DNA from: Cylicocyclus nassatus
Lineage: Eukaryota > Nematoda > Chromadorea > Rhabditida > Strongylidae
DNA length: 64,000 nucleotides
Assembly (NCBI GenBank): GCA_958299035.1
Contig: CATQJL010000223.1
Location: forward strand, 47,046,162-47,110,161
Reading direction: 5' to 3'
In this document: positions 53,601-59,599 of the stretch, piece after piece
Numbering within the stretch: position 1 is the stretch's first letter
Layout of the letters: every line of letters begins with the position of its first letter
Program-made: the position numbers and the translations under genes
The notes under the pieces: generated by a model
Databases searched by the model: none
Seen by the model: only the letters and a program-made list of their open reading frames with translations
What the model was told of the DNA's origin: nothing

Positions 53601-56600
53601 CTAAATAGCTCTTTTCTGTGGAAGTGTGCTTGATTTGTACTACTCACACGTTTACAGAACTGAACAAGTTTCAGCGATTGCCTTTTTTGTAAAGACCTTG
53701 GGTCTTAGAATGACTGCAGCGACTCACTTAGAACTGTCGTTTTATCAGCCTGATTAATTTTGAGAAACATGATGTGCAACGATTGAACGCAAGGCTCTGC
53801 AGAAGCTGGAACCAGAGAACTTCTGAAACAAAGTCCCCTTTGGAACTCCAAAATTTCTGCGAAGTCCCGGACGTTCTTGAAGCCCTCTCTGTCCTCTCTA
53901 CTTGTTTCATTTTGCATCTGGGCTGTGGCCCAAACCAGTAATGCGTAATTCAATAAACAGATCAAAAAACCTTTCATCTACTCGTTTTCACTCTCCGCTT
54001 TACTCCCCCTCTCTCCGTAAGGTTCACTCCGCCATTTCCTAGAGTAGATATTTTAAAAACATTTCCTGCTTACATGAAGAATTTTACAGGAGGGTGTCGT
54101 GCGGAGGGCCACAATCCCAAATTTTGTGCCTCTGAAAAACCTTCGGTTGTAGAGCGACACGGCGGAAAACTAGAGGAGGGGGGGGGGGGAGGAGATGTAT
54201 GAATCTATGCCATGTAAATCGCAGAATTAAACGAGGGGTTTTTACACAGCTTGCATCAGAGTATTGTCGCCTTTCCGCGTCCCCTGCGGCGATCGCGCAT
54301 GATTGGGCTCTTCTCTTCGGATCGAGCAAAAACAATATCCCTTTACTTTCCGCTTAGAAACGATATCCAGCCTGACCCCGTTCCAGCTGTGCCGAACCCT
54401 GATAGGAACACTACCTATCACATATAGTGGCAATTTTTGCAAAGAGCGATTGCTTGCGTTTAATTCGGGCCAAGAATGTAGATGCAATAAGTTTCTGCAC
54501 ACAATTATTCGGAATTCCATCAAATTCTGACGGATGAGCCTCGAAACCTGATTTAATTAGAAAGTACGTGAAGAATCTATTTCGAGTGCTATGCGCAATC
54601 TGTTAAAAGTGATTATGATGAAAAAAAAGTTAGGAAAGGAAAGAGGGCTTACAAAAACGGCCATTATTTTTACAACAACCTAATAACAACCTATCTGCGA
54701 AACGCTCTTCTGTAAAAAGCTATGGAGCCACTACGAAAACAAAGATAAAAGGCAGACAAATATGAACACAAGTTTTTTGATTCTTGCATCTCTAAGGAAA
54801 AAAGTATGCGTTCATTTGAGACATACATTGCTGAGAGTTATTTAACATTCGTATAGGAACACTATTATATTTTGCAAATCTGGCATCCGTTTTTGCGGAA
54901 CGCTGTTTCGCAAAAAGCTATGAAGGCACATACGAATCAAAGATCGACTGTTACGGAGTTGAATTTAGAAGTTTTTGTGGGATAGGCGAACACATTCATG
55001 CCAAACCTAACCGTTATAGTCCTTGCTGCAGTGTTCATTTACCATGATGTGCTATCATAACCAGATTTTGAGTTATCAGAAAACGTCTCGTAACTAAAGT
55101 CCTGTTTTGATCGGCAATCATTACCGATTCAGGCAGCATGTATCCCATCTTAAATGGCCATAACGACTAAAAATGAGTAATAAACATTCTTGTGCAATAA
55201 GGCATCGTAATGTAGTGGATCTATCACATGCCATGTAATTTGAGCATTTATTCGAATGTAAACGTTCAGAGTGCTGTTATTTGCAATTACCTTGAAGTCC
55301 TTTTTTCTTAATCCCATGCTTAATTCGTTACAGTGTAAATTGTGCATATGTTTCAGTGAAGGAAGGTATTCACTGTCTGATTGTTGGAGACATGAACAGC
55401 TTCAACGATTTTCCACGGAAGTATAGCAAGGTGTGTCAGTTAGGATTTTCTCATTCTTATGTCTGTTCGATTTGCTCTTAGAGGAGAACAAAGATATTAT
55501 TTTTCGTGAGTGCACTCCAAATTCTGATTCCTTTACATAACAGATTTTTACTTTTACGCAGCTTTGTTTCGTACCGAAACCTACATTATTGCAGGAGAAA
55601 GACTTCATCAATGATGTCGGCGAGGAATTCTACAACAAAACGAACAACTCATCCCTTGGAGTTGTTACTTATGGAAGTTCTAAGCTACCGATTCTGCATG
55701 CCTTGAATTCCATGAAAAAGAATTTTGACACTTTTTCCAAGGCGGCGGCGTTGGAAATGAGAGCGAGACAAGCTGAGACGTCCTCTTCAGCTGAAGAGTA
55801 AGTAGCTCCAGATTTGTCGCAGTTGATTTTGAGCTCACTATACCCATACCAGATTATGCCAAACCAGAATCTTCGCGAGATATTCTATCCTTCTGCTTTT
55901 AAAATTTTGTGAACTAAAATAAAATGTTGTCAAGCATTGAATTTAGGGCAATAAATCGAATAAATGGATTGAAGAATCTACGAAATCGAGCCAACTGTCT
56001 AGTTTTCGTTTCAGCCACGTGAGTCCTTTTTCCAGCACAACAGTAATCGGTGTTAATGATTATTAGCGATTACGTAATTCAAGTAAAATGCCCTACTGCT
56101 GTTGGAAAGCTGTTGATTTGACATGTAGAAACCTTTTGAAAGCTAATATGAAGGCAACTATCAGATCTGGATGAAAAAGTGCACTATACTAGATAATTAT
56201 TCGACTCGATTAGCATAATCAGGTGATGTTGAAATTTCTCAAAAGAAGTAAACAACATTTCTCAAAAATAATTTAAAAACCTTTTTGGAAAAAGTTAAAG
56301 CTGCAAATTGTGCTGCATATAAACAAATAACTCGATATAAAGCACCGAATTTTTCCGCGGAGTTCAAACACTTATTCCCGTTTCTTCTAGCTGAGACAAA
56401 TTATTAGTGAAGTTGGTCACTAGATCAAAGACATTTGCTAATCTTCCAAAGGATGATGATTTTTCACAGACAACAACTGATTTTTCCATAACGTTTTAAA
56501 ATTCTTAGGTTTATCAATCGGCGCTGTGCCATATAACCTAGTTTTTATACATAATATGCTAAGTTCGAATATGCTCATCAATACCACAACCAGCTAAAAA

Positions 56601-56863
56601 AATCACCTCATGATAGAGCTCTATTTTAGAAACGATACAACCCGATTACCACCGCTAGAACCGGATAAAGATTGGAAAAGAATAGTTGCAGTCGGATTTG
56701 ACGGTAAGTAGTAACCTACCTTGACCAACTCTCAACGGCCTTTGTAGGTGCCGACTTGAGCAAAGTAGTCACTCCTCCTCGTGGTGTCGCAGTAACGGTT
56801 CCGTACTGGTATCAAAGCGAGAATGTCGAAAACGTCGTTCGAGAAGTTCTGAAAGGGTTCTAG
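5498..56863 (+). CDS. Giant type II membrane protein: vWA - 39-aa mucin-like repeats - vWA
   Basis: Eleven exons join with matching phases: 5498-5658, 7512-7619, 7971-8050, 11758-11939, 12311-12498, 16994-50350, 55357-55430, 55595-55797, 55947-56018, 56630-56703 and 56748-56863 (stop TAG). Acceptors are mostly TTTCAG/TTTTAG and donors GTAAG/GTGAG/GTATG. Domain order: cytoplasmic tail, one membrane span, vWA 1 (about 150 residues), about 11,000 residues of 39-residue Ser/Thr repeats, a short spacer, vWA 2 (about 180 residues). The total is about 11,530 residues, excluding the missing start. Exon 5498 has no in-frame ATG, so at least one upstream exon is unseen. Seen: exons, phases, repeats, hydrophobic span. 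Known: vWA folds mediate protein binding, often in extracellular proteins. Inferred: a cell-surface mucin with protein-binding modules at both ends of the stalk. The array contains an adapter-like insert and two indel sites, so this copy is either mis-assembled or locally broken. Confidence 0.8.
5659..7511. other. Intron of the giant gene (1.85 kb)
   Basis: Lies between the tail exon and the membrane-span exon. It contains a 12-G run at 6689-6700 and otherwise AT-rich DNA. A plus-strand open frame at 6912-7151 begins with ATG but has no signal peptide, splice partners or recognisable motif, so I do not call it a gene. Confidence 0.55.
7512..7619 (+). CDS. Exon: transmembrane segment of the giant gene
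   Basis: A strong TTTCAG acceptor precedes 7512. The phase-1 join with the previous exon makes a Cys codon. The 35 whole codons that follow hold about 22 uninterrupted hydrophobic residues (core FLLVLIVGATLAVILTVV), flanked by KLTWNA on the N side and SGRSSPSQK on the C side. With no preceding signal peptide in the linked exons and more basic residues upstream, this reads as a type II signal-anchor: tail inside, the rest outside. The exon ends in phase 1 before GTATGA at 7620. Confidence 0.8.
7971..12498 (+). CDS. Exons: first vWA-like domain of the giant gene
   Basis: Three exons (7971-8050, 11758-11939, 12311-12498) encode about 150 residues. Pattern: CKLFGVYRLN (strand 1), a helix including NAIGEIAKR, YSFIFYGDEVQV (the usual vWA strand with Y/F-G), AVDELKS, FVNMMKQNGIGKRTTLVSNT (strand 4), VIKAALNL, then DIEGVIGTGDDVVKEITDI (strand 5 and last helix). 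The MIDAS DxSxS signature is absent from strand 1, so metal-dependent binding is unlikely. Several N-glycosylation sequons are present (NSS, NNT, NQS, NST, NLT). The exon 11758 start gives phase 0; an alternative acceptor at 11734 would add YYGFDFQ but needs phase 1. The first exon (7971-8050) is the least certain. The last exon leaves in phase 1 and fits the giant repeat exon exactly. Confidence 0.7.
8690..10020. mobile_element. Long foldback (inverted-repeat) element
   Basis: The left arm (about 8690-9340) and right arm (about 9450-10020) are reverse complements of each other with moderate divergence. Clear matching blocks: TTTTGATATGAGATAGGTA near 9220 against TACCTATCTCATGTCAAAA near 9581; GCTGCAGAACGAGTCTGGGT near 9272 against the complement of ACCCAGATTCGTTCCGCAGC near 9520; and GCAGCGTTTTCATTTTTGTC near 8730 against its diverged complement near 9985. 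The apparent 157-codon minus frame at 8487-8960 and the 102-codon plus frame at 9715-10023 are partly the same sequence in the two arms, so neither is a gene. No transposase is seen and the target duplication is not resolved. It sits in the intron 8051-11757. Confidence 0.65.
12706..12846. mobile_element. Short MITE with 24-base terminal inverted repeats
   Basis: The left end AAAGGCTGTGGCATGACGAA (12706 onward, continuing GGCGC) is the near-perfect reverse complement of the right end (12823-12846, GCGCCTTCGTCATGCATAGC then CTTT). The interior is GC-rich and alternates CG/GC. At 141 bases it is too small to code. It lies in the 4.5-kb intron 12499-16993. The target-site duplication is unclear. 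Confidence 0.75.
13010..13185. mobile_element. Palindromic element built from an 11-base minisatellite
   Basis: Ends AGGGATCGTTCAGACCGCGC and its exact complement GCGCGGTCTGAACGATCCCT flank runs of the 11-base unit GCACAAAGGCG (three or four copies on the left, five or six inverted on the right). The central loop is about 55 bases (including TCGATCGATAATGAAGAC). The whole could fold into one long hairpin. It is either a MITE whose arms expanded by replication slippage or a compound minisatellite. Non-coding. Confidence 0.75.
13369..13675 (+). repeat. Dispersed repeat, copy 1
   Basis: About 300 bases running from CTCGGCACAGCTGG through GGGGATATCGTTTTTGCTGG, a poly-C tract (13576-13585) and GAGGCACAAAATTTGGAATAG to CCCTCCGCATCACACTCACT. 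The same order of blocks occurs in reverse complement at 54090-54401, and a weaker partial copy at about 62440-62550. This defines an interspersed family in this genome. No terminal repeats or coding capacity are seen. Confidence 0.7.
14640..15946. repeat. Possible inverted-repeat pair in the intron
   Basis: ATTAGGTCGATACAAAAATT...TTTTTTGAGCTGACCCGC (about 14657-14700) matches in reverse complement GCGGGTGGGTTTAAAAAACTGACAAATTTTTGACCGACATAAT (about 15903-15946), quoted here in broken form. The similarity covers only about 45 bases, so this may be two old fragments of one family and not one element. The interior contains the separate element 15453-15814. Confidence 0.35.
15453..15814. mobile_element. 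MITE with 18-base terminal inverted repeats
   Basis: Left end TCAAAGGCACCGTCCACC (15453-15470) pairs with right end GGTGGACGGTGTCTTTGA (15797-15814), one mismatch. The interior is GC-rich, with CATGCCCGCCC-type direct repeats (15608-15645) and a second inverted pair (GGATTCTCGACTTC near 15719 and its complement near 15782). At 362 bases it is a typical non-autonomous DNA transposon. The superfamily is not assignable from the ends alone. Confidence 0.7.
16994..50350 (+). CDS. Single 33.4-kb exon carrying the repeat array
   Basis: The TTTTAG acceptor at 16988-16993 joins in phase 1 with the exon ending at 12498, forming a Gly codon. The exon opens with SNEGLITTPTTTTTESGTTP, a Thr-rich lead-in, then enters the 39-residue repeats at about 17066. 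It leaves them near 50246 and continues with a non-repeated spacer (VTDGSGVAFKASYDFTTIAA, then MLKRIVMDRISPP) to a GTATGT donor at 50351, phase 1, which fits the vWA 2 exon at 55357. The frame is open throughout except between the +2 indel (22848-22855) and the +1 indel (24213/24214). If those are real, translation ends at 22912-22914. Other plus frames contain stops in every unit (TAA and TAG inside CTAACTAG), which supports this reading frame. Confidence 0.8.
20300..20325 (+). other. Adapter-like sequence inside one repeat unit (probable artefact)
   Basis: One unit departs from the array for 27 bases. Where all others read ACATCTGAATCAGAAGCAAC..., this one reads A followed by AAGCAGTGGTATCAACGCAG (then AGTACT). 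From memory, bases 20300-20324 match the SMART/ISPCR cDNA amplification oligonucleotide, and the trailing T fits the version ligated for low-input long-read gDNA amplification. The replacement is length-neutral, so frame and period are kept and it translates as KAVVSTQST. It is best read as an untrimmed read end absorbed into the consensus, not biology. Confidence 0.9.
22848..24214 (+). other. Frame-shifted segment bounded by +2 and +1 indels
   Basis: At 22848-22855 the unit reads GGAAACAGGACAGC instead of GGAACAGGCAGC (two extra A). At 24213/24214 GCAGGCCGAG replaces GCAGCCGAG (one extra G). Between them the units are normal but in a shifted frame; after the second site the original frame resumes. 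As written, ribosomes would leave the frame at 22848 and stop at 22912-22914. The two changes compensate exactly, and the adapter-like insert lies 2.5 kb away, so consensus error is more likely than a true mutation pair. Confidence 0.8.
34960..38720 (+). repeat. Higher-order repeat zone, 5-unit (585-bp) period
   Basis: The LTGSAAE variant (CTAACTGGCTCTGCAGCCGAAAC) occurs at 34970, 36140, 36725, 37310, 37895 and 38714. The spacings are 1170, 585, 585, 585 and 819 bases, i.e. 10, 5, 5, 5 and 7 units. In most cases it is followed by a unit with AAGTGG and AESSTATE, so the variants travel as a block. This means multi-unit segments, not single units, were duplicated. Confidence 0.85.
46380..49790 (+). 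repeat. Higher-order repeat zone marked by MAYTSE and GAGSS variants
   Basis: TCC to TAC changes (Ser to Tyr, MAYTSE) become frequent here and associate with GAGSS or SERGAGSS in the preceding half-unit and SSVAE in the following one. Between about 48027 and 49430 the pattern repeats with a 468-bp (4-unit) period. Each TAC creates a stop in the long antisense frame. The first MAYTSE is at about 39368, and about 20 units carry it. Confidence 0.8.
50351..50970. other. Intron, 5' part; nothing recognised
   Basis: Start of the 5.0-kb intron 50351-55356. It is AT-rich. A 76-codon plus-strand frame (50688-50918) has no recognisable motif or splice support. The rest of the intron is described under the elements at 50971-54401. 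Confidence 0.5.
50971..52366. mobile_element. Possible DNA transposon remnant with CCAGGGTC inverted ends
   Basis: Left ACCAGGGTCGGCAAG (50971 on) and right CAAGCTTGACCCTGG (51-66 of 52300) are inverted with respect to each other, and each is joined to a C-rich block containing TACGACCTCCCC / TTACGACTTCCCCC. The right end resembles the dispersed fragments at 421-499 and 53221-53297. The interior (1.4 kb) has no transposase frame. The CAGGGTC-type end recalls hAT elements, but a target duplication is not clear, so the class is open. Confidence 0.45.
52484..52550. repeat. Short near-perfect palindrome
   Basis: AGGGTGTGGCACAACCT (52484-52500) pairs with AGGTTATGCCACACTCCT (52533-52550), and the inner CAGAAAAGCTGTG pairs with CACACCTTTTCTACAG. 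The 67 bases therefore fold almost completely into a hairpin. It is probably a tiny MITE relic; a structured intronic RNA is possible but unsupported. Confidence 0.7.
52608..52623. repeat. Poly-G tract (16 G)
   Basis: An uninterrupted run of 16 G, the longest of six G/C runs of ten or more in this window (others: 421-431, 6689-6700, 13576-13585, 53222-53231, 54178-54189). Such tracts can form G-quadruplexes. In C. elegans they are kept stable by the DOG-1/FANCJ helicase. Confidence 0.9.
53221..53297. repeat. Dispersed repeat fragment with poly-C tract
   Basis: Poly-C (53222-53231) then AATACGACCCCCAGG ... ACACGCTTGACCCTGG. Same family as 421-499 and the right end of the element at 50971-52366; here it is a lone end without an obvious partner. 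Confidence 0.55.
53705..53977 (-). CDS. Putative small secreted protein, antisense in an intron
   Basis: A 90-codon frame begins MKGFLICLLNYALLVWATA, a textbook signal peptide (n-region Lys, hydrophobic core, ATA before the likely cleavage). A hydrophilic stretch follows (MQNETSREDREGFKNVRDFA), then two Cys near residues 50 and 63. A strong GTGAGT donor lies near the 3' end (exon would end at 53728), so the gene may continue: an acceptor TTGTTCAG about 60 bases further on the minus strand would give an almost immediate stop. I do not recognise the family. It lies wholly inside the 5.0-kb intron of the giant gene, on the opposite strand. Without expression data it could be a chance frame. Confidence 0.4.
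   Translation of the reverse strand: MKGFLICLLNYALLVWATAQMQNETSREDREGFKNVRDFAEILEFQRGLCFRSSLVPASAEPCVQSLHIMFLKINQADKTTVLSESLQSF
54090..54401 (-). repeat. Dispersed repeat, copy 2 (inverted)
   Basis: Reverse-complement relative of 13369-13675: it shares the CGGCACAGCTGGAAC start, ATATCGTTT/ATATTGTTTTTGCT blocks, AAGCTGTGTAAAA, a poly-C tract (G run 54178-54189 on this strand), GAGGCACAAAATTTGG and the CCCTCCGCA end. Divergence is moderate with small indels. Confidence 0.7.
54402..55356. other. Intron, 3' part; nothing recognised
   Basis: AT-rich intronic DNA running to the TTTCAG acceptor at 55351-55356. An imperfect direct repeat (AACGCTCTTCTGTAAAAAGC near 54700 and AACGCTGTTTCGCAAAAAGC near 54900) is present. 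No exon with matching splice sites was found. Confidence 0.5.
55357..56863 (+). CDS. Exons: C-terminal vWA-like domain of the giant gene
   Basis: Five exons (55357-55430, 55595-55797, 55947-56018, 56630-56703, 56748-56863) join in phases 1, 0, 2, 2, 1 and end at TAG 56861-56863. The approximately 180-residue domain follows the vWA order: HCLIVGDMNSFNDF (strand 1), KDFINDVGEEF (helix 1), SLGVVTYGSS, LHALNSMKKNF, AINRINGLKNL, RANCLVFVSAT (strand 4), WKRIVAVGFDGADLSKV (strand 5), VAVTVPYW, NVENVVREVLKGF (last helix). The MIDAS motif is degenerate (DMNSF in place of DxSxS). Sequons NKT, NSS and NDT are present. The 44-base intron 56704-56747 is very short, as is common in nematodes. A GTAAAT directly after the stop suggests a 3'-UTR intron. 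Confidence 0.85.
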
Positions 56864-57479
56864 GTAAATGTTGAACAGCAGAATAGATTATTGCCTTAAC
56901 CTTTTTTGAATCTCTTTCCAGAGATTTGAACCATAGGCTCACGTTTGGAGGAGCAATTTCTCGAATTATCAAGATTGATAAGCACTGAGGTTATGTGATC
57001 CAAAGGCTTCTTATTGTAAATAGTTATGTATCTTTGCAAACGATACCTGGCACATGAAGCTCAAGTTTAATAATAATTCTCGGGTATGCAATTTTTTTTG
57101 ATTGACCATGAGTAGAATGGGCTTATTTTGTACTTGTCATAAATTTGTACTAATAAATTTATTATGCTTTTTAGAACAGAACTATCCAATTCTGTTATGT
57201 ACATCAGTAGTAGAAGAGAAGTTCTTATTTCTTTGCAGATGTTGAAAGTACAGTTTAGGCAGCGAGTGGATGCCAAGAGAAGCTCCGAATTGAGTCAACA
57301 ACTACCTCACTACCTCTTCTCCTTTCAAAGGCATTTTTTATTTGCTAAAACCTAAGGGCTTAGAGCGCGTGACGTCCAAAGCAGAGCAACTTTGGCGTTT
57401 TGAAAGTTTCAAGGCAATCTCTCAAGCTGGTCTTCATACAATTGCGCAGCGTTTGACTTATGTTATACTCGACTTCACT
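56864..57479. other. 3' UTR and downstream region of the giant gene
   Basis: Follows the stop codon. A GTAAAT donor at 56864 and a TTTCCAG acceptor near 56920 could remove a short 3'-UTR intron. AATAAA occurs at 57152. Further open frames here are short and unsupported. Confidence 0.5.
57152..57157 (+). terminator. Candidate polyadenylation signal for the giant gene
   Basis: A canonical AATAAA lies 289 bases after the stop codon in an AT-rich context with T-rich sequence downstream. It is the first exact AATAAA I noted after the stop; variant signals closer to the stop are possible. Confidence 0.4.
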
Positions 57480-58488
57480 AGGTCCCTATCAACATGGTGG
57501 TAGAGCTCGACATTCCGTCTCACTTATACACGTTCCCTACCCGTGTCCCACTTCCATGTCCCATGACGCTTTACCCCGTGCAGCATGCTCGCTTATCCCA
57601 CCCCCCTCTACCAACTCTCAGCCGCGGAGATTAAAGGCAGTGTCCGGGCAAAAAGTCGATTTTGAGATTTTGTGCTTACCCGGGCCTATTCCCTATGCTG
57701 AATCCGAATATCCACATTGGAAAGCGCGAAAACGGCGAAAAAGGGCTCTGACGCAGGAGTGAAATCAAAAGTGGGCGGGGTCTTCCCCAAGGTGAATTCA
57801 CGGTACCAGCTTTCGGAGCGATCTTTTCAATTCCACTAACCGCCCTGACATCTCAACGGACCAAGTGCGAATGCATTGAAGTCGGAAGCAAAAAGATCGT
57901 TCCGGGAGTTGGGACCGTGAATTCACCCTGGGGAAGACCCCGCCCACTTTTGATTTCCCTCTTGCGTTAGAGCCCTTTTTCGCCGTTTTCGCGCTTTCCA
58001 GTGTGGATTTTCGGATTCAGCGTAGCGAATTGGCCCGGGTAAGCACAAAATCTCAAAATCGAGTTTTTGCCCGGACACTGCCTTTAAAGTATGCAAGGAA
58101 TCGATAAAAATCGATAAAAGTGATGGGTATTACCAAAAACGGGCATTTTCGTTAACATGCCCCTTTTCCGTGCCAACTTCCAGCCCCATGGCTCAATTTC
58201 GAAAAAAAAACCAAAAAACCAAATCAATCGAAGTAACTGATTCCGTTTTCAAACGGTTATCTTTCTCGCACAGCATGCTCACTTACTTCCCTCTGCCAAC
58301 CTCCAGCCCTGTAGTTCAAAATTTGCGAGAAAAATGTTACGAAAAGTAGCCTATAACCCCACCCCGTCCCAAAGTCCTCAAAGTGCGAAGTTGGTGCGAA
58401 TTAGTTCATAAATAGATTTTTTTTATTCGAAACATATGTACAGAGAGACACATGTGCATGCAGACAGAAATTCGGGTTTATTAAGACT
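57480..58488 (-). mobile_element. Second Helitron-like copy, minus orientation, degenerate
   Basis: Reading on the minus strand, the 5' end is near 58488. GACGAAAAGTAGCCTATGAC of the first element corresponds to TTACGAAAAGTAGCCTATAA here (58335), and the ACATACGTACAGACATACAT tract to ACATATGTACAGAGAGACAC (58430). The internal CAGCATGCTCG...CCAACTC.CAGCC units and AATCGATAAAAATCGATAAAA (58100) also match. A CTAG at 57478-57481 may be the 3' end. The copy is interrupted by the MITE at 57635-58083. Confidence 0.6.
57635..58083. mobile_element. TTAA-flanked MITE with about 170-base inverted arms
   Basis: Left end AGGCAGTGTCCGGGCAAAAA and right end its complement (TTTTTGCCCGGACACTGCCT) extend as long arms (about 57635-57803 and 57915-58083) that include GTGGGCGGGGTCTTCCCCA / TGGGGAAGACCCCGCCCAC. 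Both ends are flanked by TTAA (57631-57634 and 58084-58087). A TTAA target duplication is the signature of piggyBac-type transposition. There is no coding capacity, so it is non-autonomous. It splits a Helitron-like repeat unit: GCGGAGA before and AGTATGCAAGGAATCGATAA after are contiguous in related units. Confidence 0.85.
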
Positions 58489-58546
58489 AGCAACCCTAAG
58501 ATCATAACTCTCTGATGCAAAGAAGAACCAATTCATGGGCGGTATT

Positions 58547-59190
58547 TATCAATCCCTCGTTCGGGTAGATGTTCCCAAGCAGGTCGTAATCCAGTGAGAC
58601 GCAAGCGTTCACACCCATGATGCGCGAGCGTGCGCGCCTGTCCGAGCAAGAGCCCGGTCAGGCAAAGCGGGTAACTCTGCAATGCCTGGACACCAATCCA
58701 ACCTTGTTGTGCATAAACCGTGTGAAAGCGCAATTCTTTGATTAGGTGGCCAAAAACTATAGCAAATCGAACGACCTAATCACTATTAATCCAGTAAGAT
58801 TTAATAATCGTTATGTTGCAAGAAATTTCCTTGTTTCATTTGACTTGGTTTGATCTTGAGATTTACGAGAGATTCAGAACCTGAGCTAAACGCAGACAAA
58901 TCCCTTACGACAAAACAATCATTGAATCTTACTCGATGATTAGCGACTGCATTGTTCGATTTGCTAATGTTTTCGGCCACCCAATCAAAGAAACGCGCTT
59001 TTTCACACATTCTATATAACGAGACCGGGTAGATATCCCGACATTGCAGACCTACCCGATTCTGCCTGGATTCTGCCTGATGACTCTTGTACGGTCAGGC
59101 ACCCACATTCGCGCATCATGAGCCTTGGGCGCCCGGGTTCGACTAGATTAAGACTTGTACGCGAACGCCTACCTGAGCGGGAGATTGATA
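58547..59190. mobile_element. Foldback element with about 245-base arms
   Basis: The left arm begins TATCAATCCCTCGTTCGGGT (58547) and the right arm ends with the complement of TATCAATCTCCCGCTCAGGT (59190). Inside, CATGATGCGCGAGCGTG matches the complement of the block near 59105-59125, and CTTTGATTAGGTGGCCAAAA (58737) matches the complement of 58975-58994. Arms are about 75-85 per cent alike by eye. GC-rich compared with its surroundings. The short frames inside are arm sequence and not genes. Confidence 0.7.
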
Positions 59191-59565
59191 CAGATCGCCC
59201 CGAATTTGAATGTAGCAATGCCCGGAAGCACAATAGAGAACAAATGAGCCAGAGTCACCGCAGTGAGCAAAACTGCAAAAAATGACCAGATCTCAACATA
59301 GTCAATCTTTCGGAATCCTCCTAAATTTCTAACAGTTTCGTTGAGGCTTTGCTGTATAATGCCTATACAGAAAGGAGCATACGCATCTTCTGACATTGTA
59401 GTGTCTCTCTACACAACTATAGAGTTGTTGCAGAATTGCACCAATTCTATAGTTTTATCAGATAGAAAATATGGTATAAAACACATATGCATCACACTAA
59501 GAATCGGTAAGAGAAATAGAGAGATCACCAGGTTATGCTGCATAGTTATTTCAGTCTGAAGTGCA
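59169..59565 (-). pseudogene. Possible broken serpentine-receptor-like fragment
   Basis: After a good acceptor (TTTTTGCACTTCAG, exon from about 59555) the minus strand encodes TEITMQHNLVISLFLLPILS then VMHMCFIPYF, a membrane span, and after an in-frame TAG (about 59409-59411) the same frame continues with MSEDAY, SLNETVRNLGGF and a second hydrophobic span (WSFFAVLLTAVTLAHLFSIV) before running into the foldback element. Two membrane spans separated by a polar loop recall nematode chemoreceptors, but I cannot assign a family. It may be a pseudogene truncated by the element, or a chance frame. Confidence 0.25.
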
Positions 59566-59599
59566 AAAAGCACTAACTGCTTGAAGACAGGTCCAGTAT

